From NCBI RefSeq assembly GCF_018141545.1, contig NZ_CP064356.1:248001-312000 (forward strand): a DNA stretch of 64,000 nt, in the 5' to 3' direction. Origin of the DNA: Miltoncostaea oceani. GTDB taxonomy: Bacteria; Actinomycetota; Thermoleophilia; Miltoncostaeales; Miltoncostaeaceae. How positions within the stretch are numbered: position 1 is the stretch's first letter; each line of letters opens with the position of its first letter. Below the pieces are notes generated by a model. The model worked only from the letters and a program-made list of their open reading frames with translations, searched no databases and was not told the origin of the DNA. A program made the position numbers and the translations under genes. Below are positions 15,481 to 22,042 of this stretch, in pieces.

Positions 15481-15577
15481 GACGGAACGGGAGTCCGGCG
15501 CCCGACACGTCGCACCGAGTGGCGGCGGCTGCGACGACGAGGAACGGACTGCCCATCCGGATGGGGACGCCCGGGAC

Positions 15578-16045
15578 TCAGTCCCCGGGGGCGGGCACCA
15601 CCAGCACGGGGCAGGGGGACCGCTCGAGCAGGCGGCGGGACGTGCTGCCCAGCAGGCGCCTCTCCAGCCCGTGCCCGCGCGCGCCGACGACGATGACCTC
15701 GGCGTCGCGTTCCGCTGCGACGCGTGCGAGCGCGTCGGCGACGTCGCCGTCCTCGGCGACGGCCAGGCCCTCCGCGAAGAAGCCGGCCTCCGTGGCCAGC
15801 AGCGCGCCGCGATCCGCCGTGTGGCGGGCGCCGTCGAACATCCCCTGGTCCGCCGCCGCCGCCGCCCCGAAGTCGATCGTGGCGGTCGGGATCGTCGCGG
15901 CGGCGAACGCCGTGTACGCGGCCCCGGACTCCCACGCCACCACCACCAGGGCCGGACGCCGACCGAGCACGGCGGCCGCCGCGGTGATCGCGCGGTCCGC
16001 GCTCTCCGAACCGTCGTAGCCGATGAGGGCGAGTCCGTCGGGCAC
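15578..16045 (-). CDS. Universal stress protein (UspA family)
   Basis: 155 residues, a single Usp domain. The first strand reads LALIGYDGSESADRAI and the nucleotide-binding signature is VGARGHGLERRLLGSTSRRL, matching G-x2-G-x9-G-S/T of ATP-binding Usp proteins. It ends SPCPVLVVPAPGD. The GTG start at 16045 is supported by TATCCT placed 6 nt upstream, typical of a leaderless message; a longer frame upstream adds only Gly/Pro/Arg-rich sequence. It is transcribed away from the PadR gene. Usp proteins bind ATP and support survival under stress; no specific partner can be named. Confidence 0.85.
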   Translation of the reverse strand: MPDGLALIGYDGSESADRAITAAAAVLGRRPALVVVAWESGAAYTAFAAATIPTATIDFGAAAAADQGMFDGARHTADRGALLATEAGFFAEGLAVAEDGDVADALARVAAERDAEVIVVGARGHGLERRLLGSTSRRLLERSPCPVLVVPAPGD

Positions 16046-16051
16046 CCGGCC

Positions 16052-16057
16052 AGGATA
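16052..16057 (-). promoter_or_regulatory. Probable -10 box of the UspA gene
   Basis: TATCCT on the minus strand, 6 nt before the GTG. It places the transcript start at the start codon and so decides the choice of GTG 16045. Confidence 0.5.
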
Positions 16058-16101
16058 ACCCGCGGCGGCACGCCCGCCCAGGGGGGTGCGAACCCCGGCC
16101 C

Positions 16102-16131
16102 TTGACTTATCGGAAGACATCTTCCTATTGT
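16102..16131 (+). promoter_or_regulatory. PadR gene promoter with an embedded operator dyad
   Basis: TTGACT (16102-16107) and TATTGT (16126-16131) are 18 nt apart. Between them lies GGAAGA-CA-TCTTCC (16112-16125), a perfect 6-bp inverted repeat with a 2-bp spacer. The PadR ATG follows 7 nt after the -10. A repressor bound here would block polymerase, so autoregulation by PadR is likely. Confidence 0.65.
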
Positions 16132-16138
16132 CTCGCCC

Positions 16139-16498
16139 ATGTCACGACGAACCGCCGGGACCCTCCTCCCCATCGAGACCGAGATCCTCGGCGCCGCGCT
16201 CGCGATGCGCCGCGCCGGCCACCCCGGATTCCACGGCTTCGGCCTCGCCCAGACGATGCGCGAGCAACGCGGATCCCGGGCGCTGACCGCCCACGGGACC
16301 CTCTACAAGGCGCTCGCCCGGCTCGAGGAGTTCGGGATGCTGACCTCCCGCTGGGAGGACCCCGCCGACGCGCAGGGGCGCCCCCGCCGGCGCCTCTACG
16401 AGCTCACCGGACCGGGCGCCCAGGTCGCCGAGCGCTCCCTCGCGGACCTGGGCGCGTCCGCCGCGCCCCGGCCGCGCGTCGCGGCGGAGCCGGCATGA
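16139..16498 (+). CDS. PadR-family transcriptional regulator
   Basis: 119 residues, a winged helix of the PadR type. The key regions are ILGAALAMRRAGHPGFHGFG, LTAHGTLYKALARLEEFGML (recognition helix, with the typical G-T-L-Y-K-A-L-x-R-L-E) and RPRRRLYELTGPGAQVA (wing). The C-terminal dimerisation helix is short, as in the small PadR class. The message is probably leaderless and the promoter contains a matching dyad. It overlaps the downstream membrane-protein gene by 4 bp (ATGA). PadR regulators next to such membrane proteins usually control them; the signal is not known. Confidence 0.85.
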   Translation: MSRRTAGTLLPIETEILGAALAMRRAGHPGFHGFGLAQTMREQRGSRALTAHGTLYKALARLEEFGMLTSRWEDPADAQGRPRRRLYELTGPGAQVAERSLADLGASAAPRPRVAAEPA

Positions 16499-17292
16499 CC
16501 CCCGAGCGCATGGCGGCCCTCGTCGCGCGGTGGGTGCGGTTCTACACCCGCGACCTGCCCGCCCCCGTCGCCCGCCGGCGGGCCGACGAGATCGCCGCCG
16601 ACCTCCACGACCACATCGCCCACGAACGGACCGCCGGCACCGGGGACGGCCGCATCGCCCTCGGCATCGCGTCGCGGATGGTCCGCGGCCTCGCCGCCGA
16701 CACGTCGTGGTCGCGGCGGCACCGCACGACGCCCGCGGGCGTCCGCCGGTCGCTGCCACGCGTCCTCGGCGTCGTCGCGCTCCTCCTGTCGCTGCCCGCC
16801 GGGGCGATGCTGCTCACCGACGGCGGCGTCGACTGGGCGCCGTTCGACTTCCTCGCCGCGGCCGTGCTGCTGACGGGGGCGGGGCTCGTCATCGACCGGT
16901 TCGCGACCCGGCCGGGCGACCCGGCCTACCGGTCCGCCGTCGGCCTCGGCCTGGTGGGGGTCCTGCTGCTCGTCGTCCTCGCCGCCGCCGCGGGCGTCGT
17001 CGGCGAGACCGGCGACCCCATCGACCTCATGTACGGCGGGGTGCTCGCCGCCGGCGTCGCCGGCGCCGCCCTCGCACGGCTGCGGCCGGAGGGCATGGCG
17101 CGGACGCTGCTCGCGATGGCCGGCCTGCAGGCGGTGGTCACGGTGACCGCGCTCGCCGCCGGCCGCCACGAGGAGCCCGCCGCGTCCCTCGCGGAGATCC
17201 TGGGGCTCAACGGGATCTTCATCGCCCTGTTCGTCGCCTCCGCCGGGCTCTTCCGGCGGGCCGGGCGCCGCCGGGCGGCGCCCACGGCCTGA
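16495..17292 (+). CDS. DUF1700/HAAS-like membrane protein, partner of PadR
   Basis: 265 residues. The N-terminal 70 residues form the helical domain often found in proteins paired with PadR regulators: WVRFYTRDLPAPVARRRADE, then IAADLHDHIAHE and ASRMVRGLAADTSW. Six hydrophobic helices follow from about residue 85 to 255, for example VLGVVALLLSLPAGAMLL and VGLGLVGVLLLVVLAAAAGV. The end is basic (RRAGRRRAAPTA), which suits a cytosolic C-terminus. The start overlaps the PadR stop. Function is unknown; related proteins are thought to sense or influence envelope state. A strong hairpin follows the stop. Confidence 0.7.
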   Translation: MTPERMAALVARWVRFYTRDLPAPVARRRADEIAADLHDHIAHERTAGTGDGRIALGIASRMVRGLAADTSWSRRHRTTPAGVRRSLPRVLGVVALLLSLPAGAMLLTDGGVDWAPFDFLAAAVLLTGAGLVIDRFATRPGDPAYRSAVGLGLVGVLLLVVLAAAAGVVGETGDPIDLMYGGVLAAGVAGAALARLRPEGMARTLLAMAGLQAVVTVTALAAGRHEEPAASLAEILGLNGIFIALFVASAGLFRRAGRRRAAPTA

Positions 17293-17316
17293 CCCGGTCG
17301 CCCGGCGAAGGGGGAG

Positions 17317-17354
17317 TGGACCGCCCCGCGACCGCGTCGCGGGGCGGTGGTCCA
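17317..17354. terminator. Bidirectional hairpin between convergent genes
   Basis: The arms TGGACC-GCCCCGCGA and TCGCGGGGC-GGT-GGTCCA pair with a 3-nt bulge around the loop CCGCG. It lies between the converging membrane-protein and dodecin genes. There is no T-run, which is common in GC-rich genomes. Confidence 0.6.
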
Positions 17355-17359
17355 CCCGG

Positions 17360-17578
17360 TCAGTCCTTCTGGCCGTCCACCTTGAACGAGATGTCGACCG
17401 TGACCTGCCACCGGTCGACCTCACCGTCCTCGTTGACGTTCGCGCGGATGTCGGCGATCTGGATCCACGTCAGCCCGTGGACGCGGTCGGCCGACGTCTT
17501 CAGCGCCACCTTGGCGGCGTCCTCGATCGAACCCGCCGACTCCCCGACGACCCTGACGACCTTGAATGCGGTGTCCAT
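17360..17578 (-). CDS. Dodecin
   Basis: 72 residues, the usual length. It starts MDTAFKVVRVVGESAGSIED and contains KTSADRVHGLTWIQIADIRA and VDRWQVTVDISFKVDG. These cover the beta-alpha-beta-beta fold, with the conserved Trp (in LTWIQI) that stacks against flavin and the Gln two residues on. Dodecins form hollow 12-mers that store riboflavin-type flavins or CoA and protect the cell from free flavin photochemistry. An AGAGGAG ribosome site lies 5 nt before the ATG. It stands alone between a terminator and a divergent secreted-protein gene. Confidence 0.92.
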   Translation of the reverse strand: MDTAFKVVRVVGESAGSIEDAAKVALKTSADRVHGLTWIQIADIRANVNEDGEVDRWQVTVDISFKVDGQKD

Positions 17579-17668
17579 CTCATCTCCTCTGGAGGGTGTC
17601 GGACACCACTACCCCGCGTCAGCCCGAAGGATTCGGGATCCGTCGGAGCCGAGTGGCGCGCCGGCCGC

Positions 17669-18844
17669 TCAGAGCCCGGGCAGCTCCCCGGCTCCGAGGG
17701 GGACGTCGCACGGCGCGACCCGCCCGGCCCGGTCCGTCGCGCCCCAGCCGCAGGGGGCCACGCCCCGCCGGGGGCCCGGACCCAGCGGACCGATGTCGCG
17801 GGCCGCGCGCAGCCGGGGGTCGGTGCTCTCCCCGAGCGGGGCCGGAGCGCCCCACGCCCCGCCGAAGCCGTACCAGCCCTCCGCGCGCGCATCGCGCAGC
17901 AGCCTCTCGCCCCGCCACCGCAGACCGCCGTCGGCCGTCGCGTCGTACGTCCCCGCGAGTGTCCCGCCGCCCGTGGCGACCGCGAACCGGTGGGCTCCGG
18001 CCTCGGGGTACGACGCGTGGCTCGCGAGGGCGCTGAAGACGACGGGGTGCTCACCGTCCTCGAGTCGGCCCGCCGCCGCCGCCCACGGCTCCACCCGCGG
18101 CCGGCCGTGCTGGTAGTAGGCGATCTCGACCGCCCGGTCGGTGGCGTCGAGGCGGACGGCGACGCGTTCCCAGTCGCCCTCGTGCAGGCGCAGCCGCCGT
18201 CCCGCGAGGAGCGGTGCCACCTGGGCCAGCGCGGGCGGCACGGCGTCGAACGCGTCGACGACGACGCCCGAGTCGGCGGACAGGAACCAGTAGGTCACGA
18301 CCCGGCCGGGGACGTACTCGAAGTACATGGGCGCGGAGACCTCGCCCGCGACCGGTGCGCGGCCCCTCCGCACGCGCGCCGGGAGGTCGAGCACGAACCC
18401 CTGCGTGAGCGGCACCCCGCGCGCACGCAGCGGTCCGCCCTGGAGGGGACGGCTGAGGAGGTTGCTCGCGACGGGGCGCCCGACGTACCGGCACCGGGCA
18501 CCGACGCCGACCCGGTGGGCCAGGCGCCCGCGGCCGAGCGCCGCCTCACGGGCGTGCACACCGCCGGCCGCCGGGGCATCCGCCACCCGGACGCCGGCCG
18601 TGAAGCGGCAACCGCGCCAGCGCACCCCGGCGGCCGCCACCAGGTCGCGCGCGGCGGTGGGGAGCGTCGTCTCGGCGGGGTGGATGCGGACGTGCGGCGC
18701 ATAGCGCTCCACCGCCGCCGGCACGGCGGCGTGCGCGGGAGTGGCCGCGCCGAGGGCGGCCGCCGCGAGCGCGAGCCCGGCGAGGCTCCTCCGCACGTCG
18801 GGCCGAGAAGCCGCCGACACGTCGATCTCCTCCTGGTCCGACAT
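17669..18844 (-). CDS. Secreted Vps62-like protein
   Basis: 391 residues. After a polar start comes an export signal at about 18-40 (LAGLALAAAALGAATPAHAA). The mature part contains VERYAPHVRIHPAET, MYFEYVPGRVVTYWFLSAD, RLHEGDWERVAVRLDAT and PVVFSALASHASYPEAG. The H-E-G-D-W-E and S-A-x-x-S-H-A-S-Y motifs are typical of the Vps62 family, first named in yeast but widespread as secreted bacterial proteins of unknown function. Two Cys pairs are present near the ends. It is monocistronic. A lipid- or metal-binding role has been suggested for such folds; I see no direct proof here. Confidence 0.7.
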   Translation of the reverse strand: MSDQEEIDVSAASRPDVRRSLAGLALAAAALGAATPAHAAVPAAVERYAPHVRIHPAETTLPTAARDLVAAAGVRWRGCRFTAGVRVADAPAAGGVHAREAALGRGRLAHRVGVGARCRYVGRPVASNLLSRPLQGGPLRARGVPLTQGFVLDLPARVRRGRAPVAGEVSAPMYFEYVPGRVVTYWFLSADSGVVVDAFDAVPPALAQVAPLLAGRRLRLHEGDWERVAVRLDATDRAVEIAYYQHGRPRVEPWAAAAGRLEDGEHPVVFSALASHASYPEAGAHRFAVATGGGTLAGTYDATADGGLRWRGERLLRDARAEGWYGFGGAWGAPAPLGESTDPRLRAARDIGPLGPGPRRGVAPCGWGATDRAGRVAPCDVPLGAGELPGL

Positions 18845-19036
18845 CGTCCCCGCGACCGTCGCTCCGCGGGCTCCGGCACGTCAACCACCCGGGCGGCGCG
18901 TGCCGGATGGCGGGACGGCGTCTCGCGATCACCGACCCGGCGCGGGGTCCGGGCCGGCGGCGGCGGGTCCCCGTTTGCGCCCCCCGCGGTGGGGAACCGT
19001 CACCGCGACCGGACGCGAGGGAAGGGAACCACGCAG

Positions 19037-19522
19037 ATGACGGACCACGGGGACGACGTGCGCAAGGTCGCGGGGCTGCTGCAGGGGAAGCGGTTCGGGA
19101 TGATGACCACCACCGCCGAGGACGGCACCCTCATGAGCCGCCCGATGGCGCTCCAGGAGGTCGAGTTCGACGGCGACCTGTGGTTCTTCGCGGCGCGCGA
19201 CTCGCGCCTCGTCGAGCAGGTGCAGGCCAACCCCCAGGTGAACGTCGCCGTCGAGTCGAGCAGCACCTGGGTCTCGCTCACCGGCGCCGTGAGCGTCATC
19301 GTCGACGAGGCCCGCAAGCGGGACCTCTGGAACGCCGGCGTCGAGGCCTGGTTCCCCGAGGGCCCCGACGACCCCGGCATCGTGCTCCTGCGGCTCGAGG
19401 CCGAGTCGGCCGAGTACTGGGACACGCCCGGCGGGCGCATCGCGAGCCTCTTCAGCTTCGCGAAGGCGAAGGCGACGGGCACGCGCTACTCCGGTGGCGA
19501 CCACGGGACCGTCGAGATGTAG
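19037..19522 (+). CDS. Pyridoxamine 5'-phosphate oxidase-fold general stress protein
   Basis: 161 residues, the split-barrel flavin-binding fold of the general stress protein 26 group. Key regions are RKVAGLLQGKRFGMMTTTAE, LMSRPMALQEVEFDGDLWFF, ARDSRLVEQVQANPQVNVAV and WVSLTGAVSVIVDEARKRDL. The C-terminal SLFSFAKAKATGTRYSGGDH is characteristic. Such proteins bind FMN, FAD or F420 and reduce small molecules; the substrate is not known. A GGAAGGGAA sequence 8 nt before the ATG serves as the ribosome site. The frame is longer upstream, but that part has no protein-like character. Confidence 0.85.
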   Translation: MTDHGDDVRKVAGLLQGKRFGMMTTTAEDGTLMSRPMALQEVEFDGDLWFFAARDSRLVEQVQANPQVNVAVESSSTWVSLTGAVSVIVDEARKRDLWNAGVEAWFPEGPDDPGIVLLRLEAESAEYWDTPGGRIASLFSFAKAKATGTRYSGGDHGTVEM

Positions 19523-19526
19523 ACCC

Positions 19527-19569
19527 GGCCCGTCGCCGCGCGCCCCGGTCCCGGGGCGCGCGGCGGGCC
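19527..19569. terminator. Very stable hairpin between convergent genes
   Basis: GGCCCG-TC-GCCGCGCGCCCCGG and CCGGGGCGCGCGGC-CGGGCC pair around a 2-nt centre, with a 14-bp perfect stem plus a 6-bp outer stem. It separates the stress-protein gene from arsM, which run toward each other. Confidence 0.7.
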
Positions 19570-19571
19570 GT

Positions 19572-20387
19572 TCAGCAGCAGCCGGTGGCGCCCGACGCCG
19601 CGGCGGGTGCCGCCACGACCGGGGCGTCGTCCGGCTTGACCGCCCGGACGATGGCCCCGTGCAGGCCGTCCGCGACCTCGTGGGTGAACGTGACGTCCAC
19701 GTCGCGGAAGCCGGCGGCGTCGAGGAACGCCCGGTACTCGCCGACCGACAACGCACCGGCGATGCACCCGGCCCAGCCGCCCCGCTCGGCGCGCTCGTCC
19801 GCGGTGAGGCGGTCCTCGGCGACGACGTCGCTGATGCCGATCCGCCCGCCGGGCCGCAGCACCCGGAACGTCTCCCGCAGCACCGCCTGCTTGTCGGGCG
19901 ACAGGTTCACCACGCAGTTCGAGATCACCACGTCGACCGTCGCCGCCGGCAGCGGGATCTCCTCGATCCGCCCCTTCAGGAACTCGACGTTCGTCGCGCC
20001 CGCCTCCGCGGCGTTGCGCAGGGCGAGGGCCAGCATCTCGTCGGTCATGTCCAGGCCGTACGCCTTCCCCGTCGGGCCGACGCGCCGCGCGGAGAGGAGC
20101 ACGTCGATCCCGCCACCCGACCCGAGGTCGAGCACCACCTCGCCCTCGCGCAGGTCGGCGACGGCCGTCGGGTTGCCGCAGCCGAGGCTCGCGAGGACCG
20201 CCTGGTCCGGCAGGTCACCGCGGTCGGCGTCGGCGTAGAGGGCGCTGCCGAACACCGCGTCCTCCGGCGCGCAGCACCCGCCCTCCCCGCAGCCCGAGAC
20301 GATCCCCGGCTGGGTCCCCGCCGTCGCCTCGGCCGCCGCCTGCGCGTACCGGGCGCGGACCTCTTCGTGGATGTCGGACGTCGACAC
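19572..20387 (-). CDS. arsM: Arsenite S-adenosylmethionine methyltransferase
   Basis: 271 residues from GTG 20387, chosen because GAGGAG lies 6 nt upstream; an ATG 30 nt earlier lacks a ribosome site. SAM motif I is VLDLGSGGGIDVLLSARRVG. Arsenic-binding cysteines are in GCGEGGCCAPED, in SNCVVNLSPDK and in GGWAGCIAGAL, matching the three conserved cysteines of ArsM/AS3MT. The end is GATGCC. The enzyme methylates As(III) stepwise to methyl-arsenicals, some of them volatile. The gene follows arsR with its start just after the arsR stop, so both come from the operator promoter at 20805-20831. Confidence 0.9.
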   Translation of the reverse strand: MSTSDIHEEVRARYAQAAAEATAGTQPGIVSGCGEGGCCAPEDAVFGSALYADADRGDLPDQAVLASLGCGNPTAVADLREGEVVLDLGSGGGIDVLLSARRVGPTGKAYGLDMTDEMLALALRNAAEAGATNVEFLKGRIEEIPLPAATVDVVISNCVVNLSPDKQAVLRETFRVLRPGGRIGISDVVAEDRLTADERAERGGWAGCIAGALSVGEYRAFLDAAGFRDVDVTFTHEVADGLHGAIVRAVKPDDAPVVAAPAAASGATGCC

Positions 20388-20410
20388 GGCGTTCTCCTCG
20401 GGAGTCGGGT

Positions 20411-20791
20411 TCAGCATGCGCACACCTGCGCGGGCGGACCGGCGACCCACGCCGCGAACTCGGCGAGGGCGTCGGGGACGACGTAGTAGTAGGCCCACAG
20501 GCCCCGCCGCTCGGAATCGACGAGCCCCGCCTGGCGCAGCACCTTCAGGTGGTGGGAGACGGTCGACTGGCCCACGTCGAAGAGCGGGATCAGCTCGCAG
20601 ACGCACACCTCGCCCGCGTGGCGGCGCAGCACGTCGATGAGCTGCAGCCGGATCGGGTCGCCGAGGGCCTTCGCCACGACGGCCATCCGCTCCGCCTGGG
20701 CGCGCTCGACGTCGGGGTACGCCACGGGCTCGCAGCACGGCTCGCCCGCCGGGCGCTTCTGCTTGGGGGAGAGCTCCAGATCGATCGCCAT
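20411..20791 (-). CDS. arsR: Arsenic-responsive repressor, ArsR/SmtB family
   Basis: 126 residues with a winged HTH (STVSHHLKVLRQAGLVDSER). The metalloid site is visible as EVCVCELIPLFDVGQSTVSH, where the C-V-C pair at the start of helix 3 is the classic As(III) ligand motif. Further Cys pairs occur near the N-terminus (EPCCEP) and at the very end (VCAC), which could add a ligand. The repressor leaves DNA when arsenite binds. It is divergent to aqpS-arsC and precedes arsM on its own strand, so one operator controls both arms. Confidence 0.92.
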   Translation of the reverse strand: MAIDLELSPKQKRPAGEPCCEPVAYPDVERAQAERMAVVAKALGDPIRLQLIDVLRRHAGEVCVCELIPLFDVGQSTVSHHLKVLRQAGLVDSERRGLWAYYYVVPDALAEFAAWVAGPPAQVCAC

Positions 20792-20804
20792 GAATGCACG
20801 GTAG

Positions 20805-20831
20805 TCGATTGAAGTGATGAACGTCAATCGA
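20805..20831. promoter_or_regulatory. ArsR operator dyad with divergent promoters
   Basis: TCGATTGA (20805-20812) and TCAATCGA (20824-20831) form a perfect 8-bp inverted repeat with an 11-bp spacer. On the plus strand TTGAAG (20809-20814) and TATCCT (20833-20838) can drive aqpS-arsC. On the minus strand TTGACG (20823-20828) with a weak -10 near TACCGT can drive arsR-arsM. The dyad overlaps both -35 boxes. Confidence 0.7.
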
Positions 20832-20860
20832 ATATCCTGCGTCCCGATGGTGGACGCCCC

Positions 20861-21586
20861 GTGACCGCCCGGCCCGACCTGTCGCGACGCGTCGCCGCCG
20901 AGGCGATCGGCACCTTCTGCCTCGTGTTCGCGGGCACCGGGGCGGTGGTCGTGAACGCCGTCGCGGGCGACCCCCTCGGGCACGGCGGGGTCGCGGCCGC
21001 GTTCGGGCTGGTGGTCGCCGTCATGATCTTCGCGTTCGGCCACCTCTCGGGCGCCCACCTGAACCCCGCCGTCTCGCTCGCGTTCGCGGCGGGCCGGCAC
21101 TTCCCCCGCCGGGAGGTCGCGCCCTACATCGCCGCGCAGGTCGCCGGGGCCGTCGCGGCGTCGTTCGCGTTGCGGGGGCTCTTCGGCGTCGCGGGTGGGC
21201 TCGGCGCCACCCATCCCCGGCACGTCGGCGCGGGCGGGGCCCTGGTGCTCGAGGCGGGGCTCACGGCGGTGCTGATGATCGTCGTGCTCGCCGTCGCCAC
21301 GGACACCCGGGCCGTCGGCTCCCTCGCGGCGATCGCGATCGGTGGCACCATCGCGCTGGAGGCCCTCGTCATCGGCCCGATCACGGGGGCGTCGATGAAC
21401 CCCGCCCGCTCCCTCGCCCCCGCACTCGCCGCCGGCGACGTCGCCGACCTGTGGATCTACCTCGCGGGGCCCATCGCCGGGGCGATGGCCGGCGTGGTGC
21501 TCTACGGCGTCCTGCGGGACGCGCGCGACCTCACACCGGCCGTCCCGCGCGCGACGGCCACCGAACGGGAGGAACCCGCACGATGA
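20861..21586 (+). CDS. aqpS: Aquaglyceroporin of the arsenic locus (AqpS-type)
   Basis: 241 residues, six membrane helices and the two half-helix NPA loops: GAHLNPAVSLAFAAG and GASMNPARSLAPALA. The protein is a MIP channel. It lies in an ars operon directly before arsC, with a 4-bp ATGA overlap, and is divergent from arsR. In Sinorhizobium meliloti the AqpS channel with ArsC lets arsenite made in the cell flow out down its gradient. No ArsB or Acr3 pump is present here, so the channel may be the exit route. GTG 20861 is the first start after the operator promoter. Confidence 0.85.
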   Translation: MTARPDLSRRVAAEAIGTFCLVFAGTGAVVVNAVAGDPLGHGGVAAAFGLVVAVMIFAFGHLSGAHLNPAVSLAFAAGRHFPRREVAPYIAAQVAGAVAASFALRGLFGVAGGLGATHPRHVGAGGALVLEAGLTAVLMIVVLAVATDTRAVGSLAAIAIGGTIALEALVIGPITGASMNPARSLAPALAAGDVADLWIYLAGPIAGAMAGVVLYGVLRDARDLTPAVPRATATEREEPAR

Positions 21587-22023
21587 CCGACACCCCCCCA
21601 CCGCCGGACGACGGGCGCCCCGAGGTGCTCTACGTCTGCGTCCACAACGCGGGTCGCTCCCAGATGGCGGCGCTGTTCACCGAGCACCTCGGCGGCGGGC
21701 GCGTCGTGGTGCGCTCCGCCGGGTCGGAGCCCGCGGACCGCCTCAACCCCCTGGTGGTGGAGGCGATGGCGGAGATCGGGCTCGACATGTCCGCCGCGTT
21801 CCCGAAGCCCCTCACCGACGACGCCGTCCGCGCGTCGGACGTCGTGATCACGATGGGGTGCGGCGACACGTGCCCGTTCTACCCGGGGACCCGGTACGAG
21901 GACTGGCCGCTCACCGACCCCGCCGGTGCGACGAGCGTCGCCGAGGTCCGGGTCGTCCGCGAGGAGATCCGCACCCGGGTCATCGACCTGCTCGCGTCCC
22001 TCGGGATCACGCCCGCGGCCTGA
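21583..22023 (+). CDS. arsC: Arsenate reductase, low-molecular-weight phosphatase type
   Basis: 146 residues. The active-site loop reads CVHNAGRSQMA (C-x5-R), preceded by EVLYV. Two further cysteines are in MGCGDTCPFYPGTRYEDW, the usual redox pair of this class, and DP of the general-acid loop is in WPLTDPAGA. The enzyme reduces As(V) to As(III) with thioredoxin or, in actinobacteria, mycothiol-linked systems. GGGAGGAA lies 8 nt before the ATG, which overlaps the aqpS stop. Reduced arsenite could leave through AqpS or be methylated by ArsM. Confidence 0.9.
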   Translation: MTDTPPPPDDGRPEVLYVCVHNAGRSQMAALFTEHLGGGRVVVRSAGSEPADRLNPLVVEAMAEIGLDMSAAFPKPLTDDAVRASDVVITMGCGDTCPFYPGTRYEDWPLTDPAGATSVAEVRVVREEIRTRVIDLLASLGITPAA

Positions 22024-22042
22024 CCGGCCCCGGCCCCCGGGG

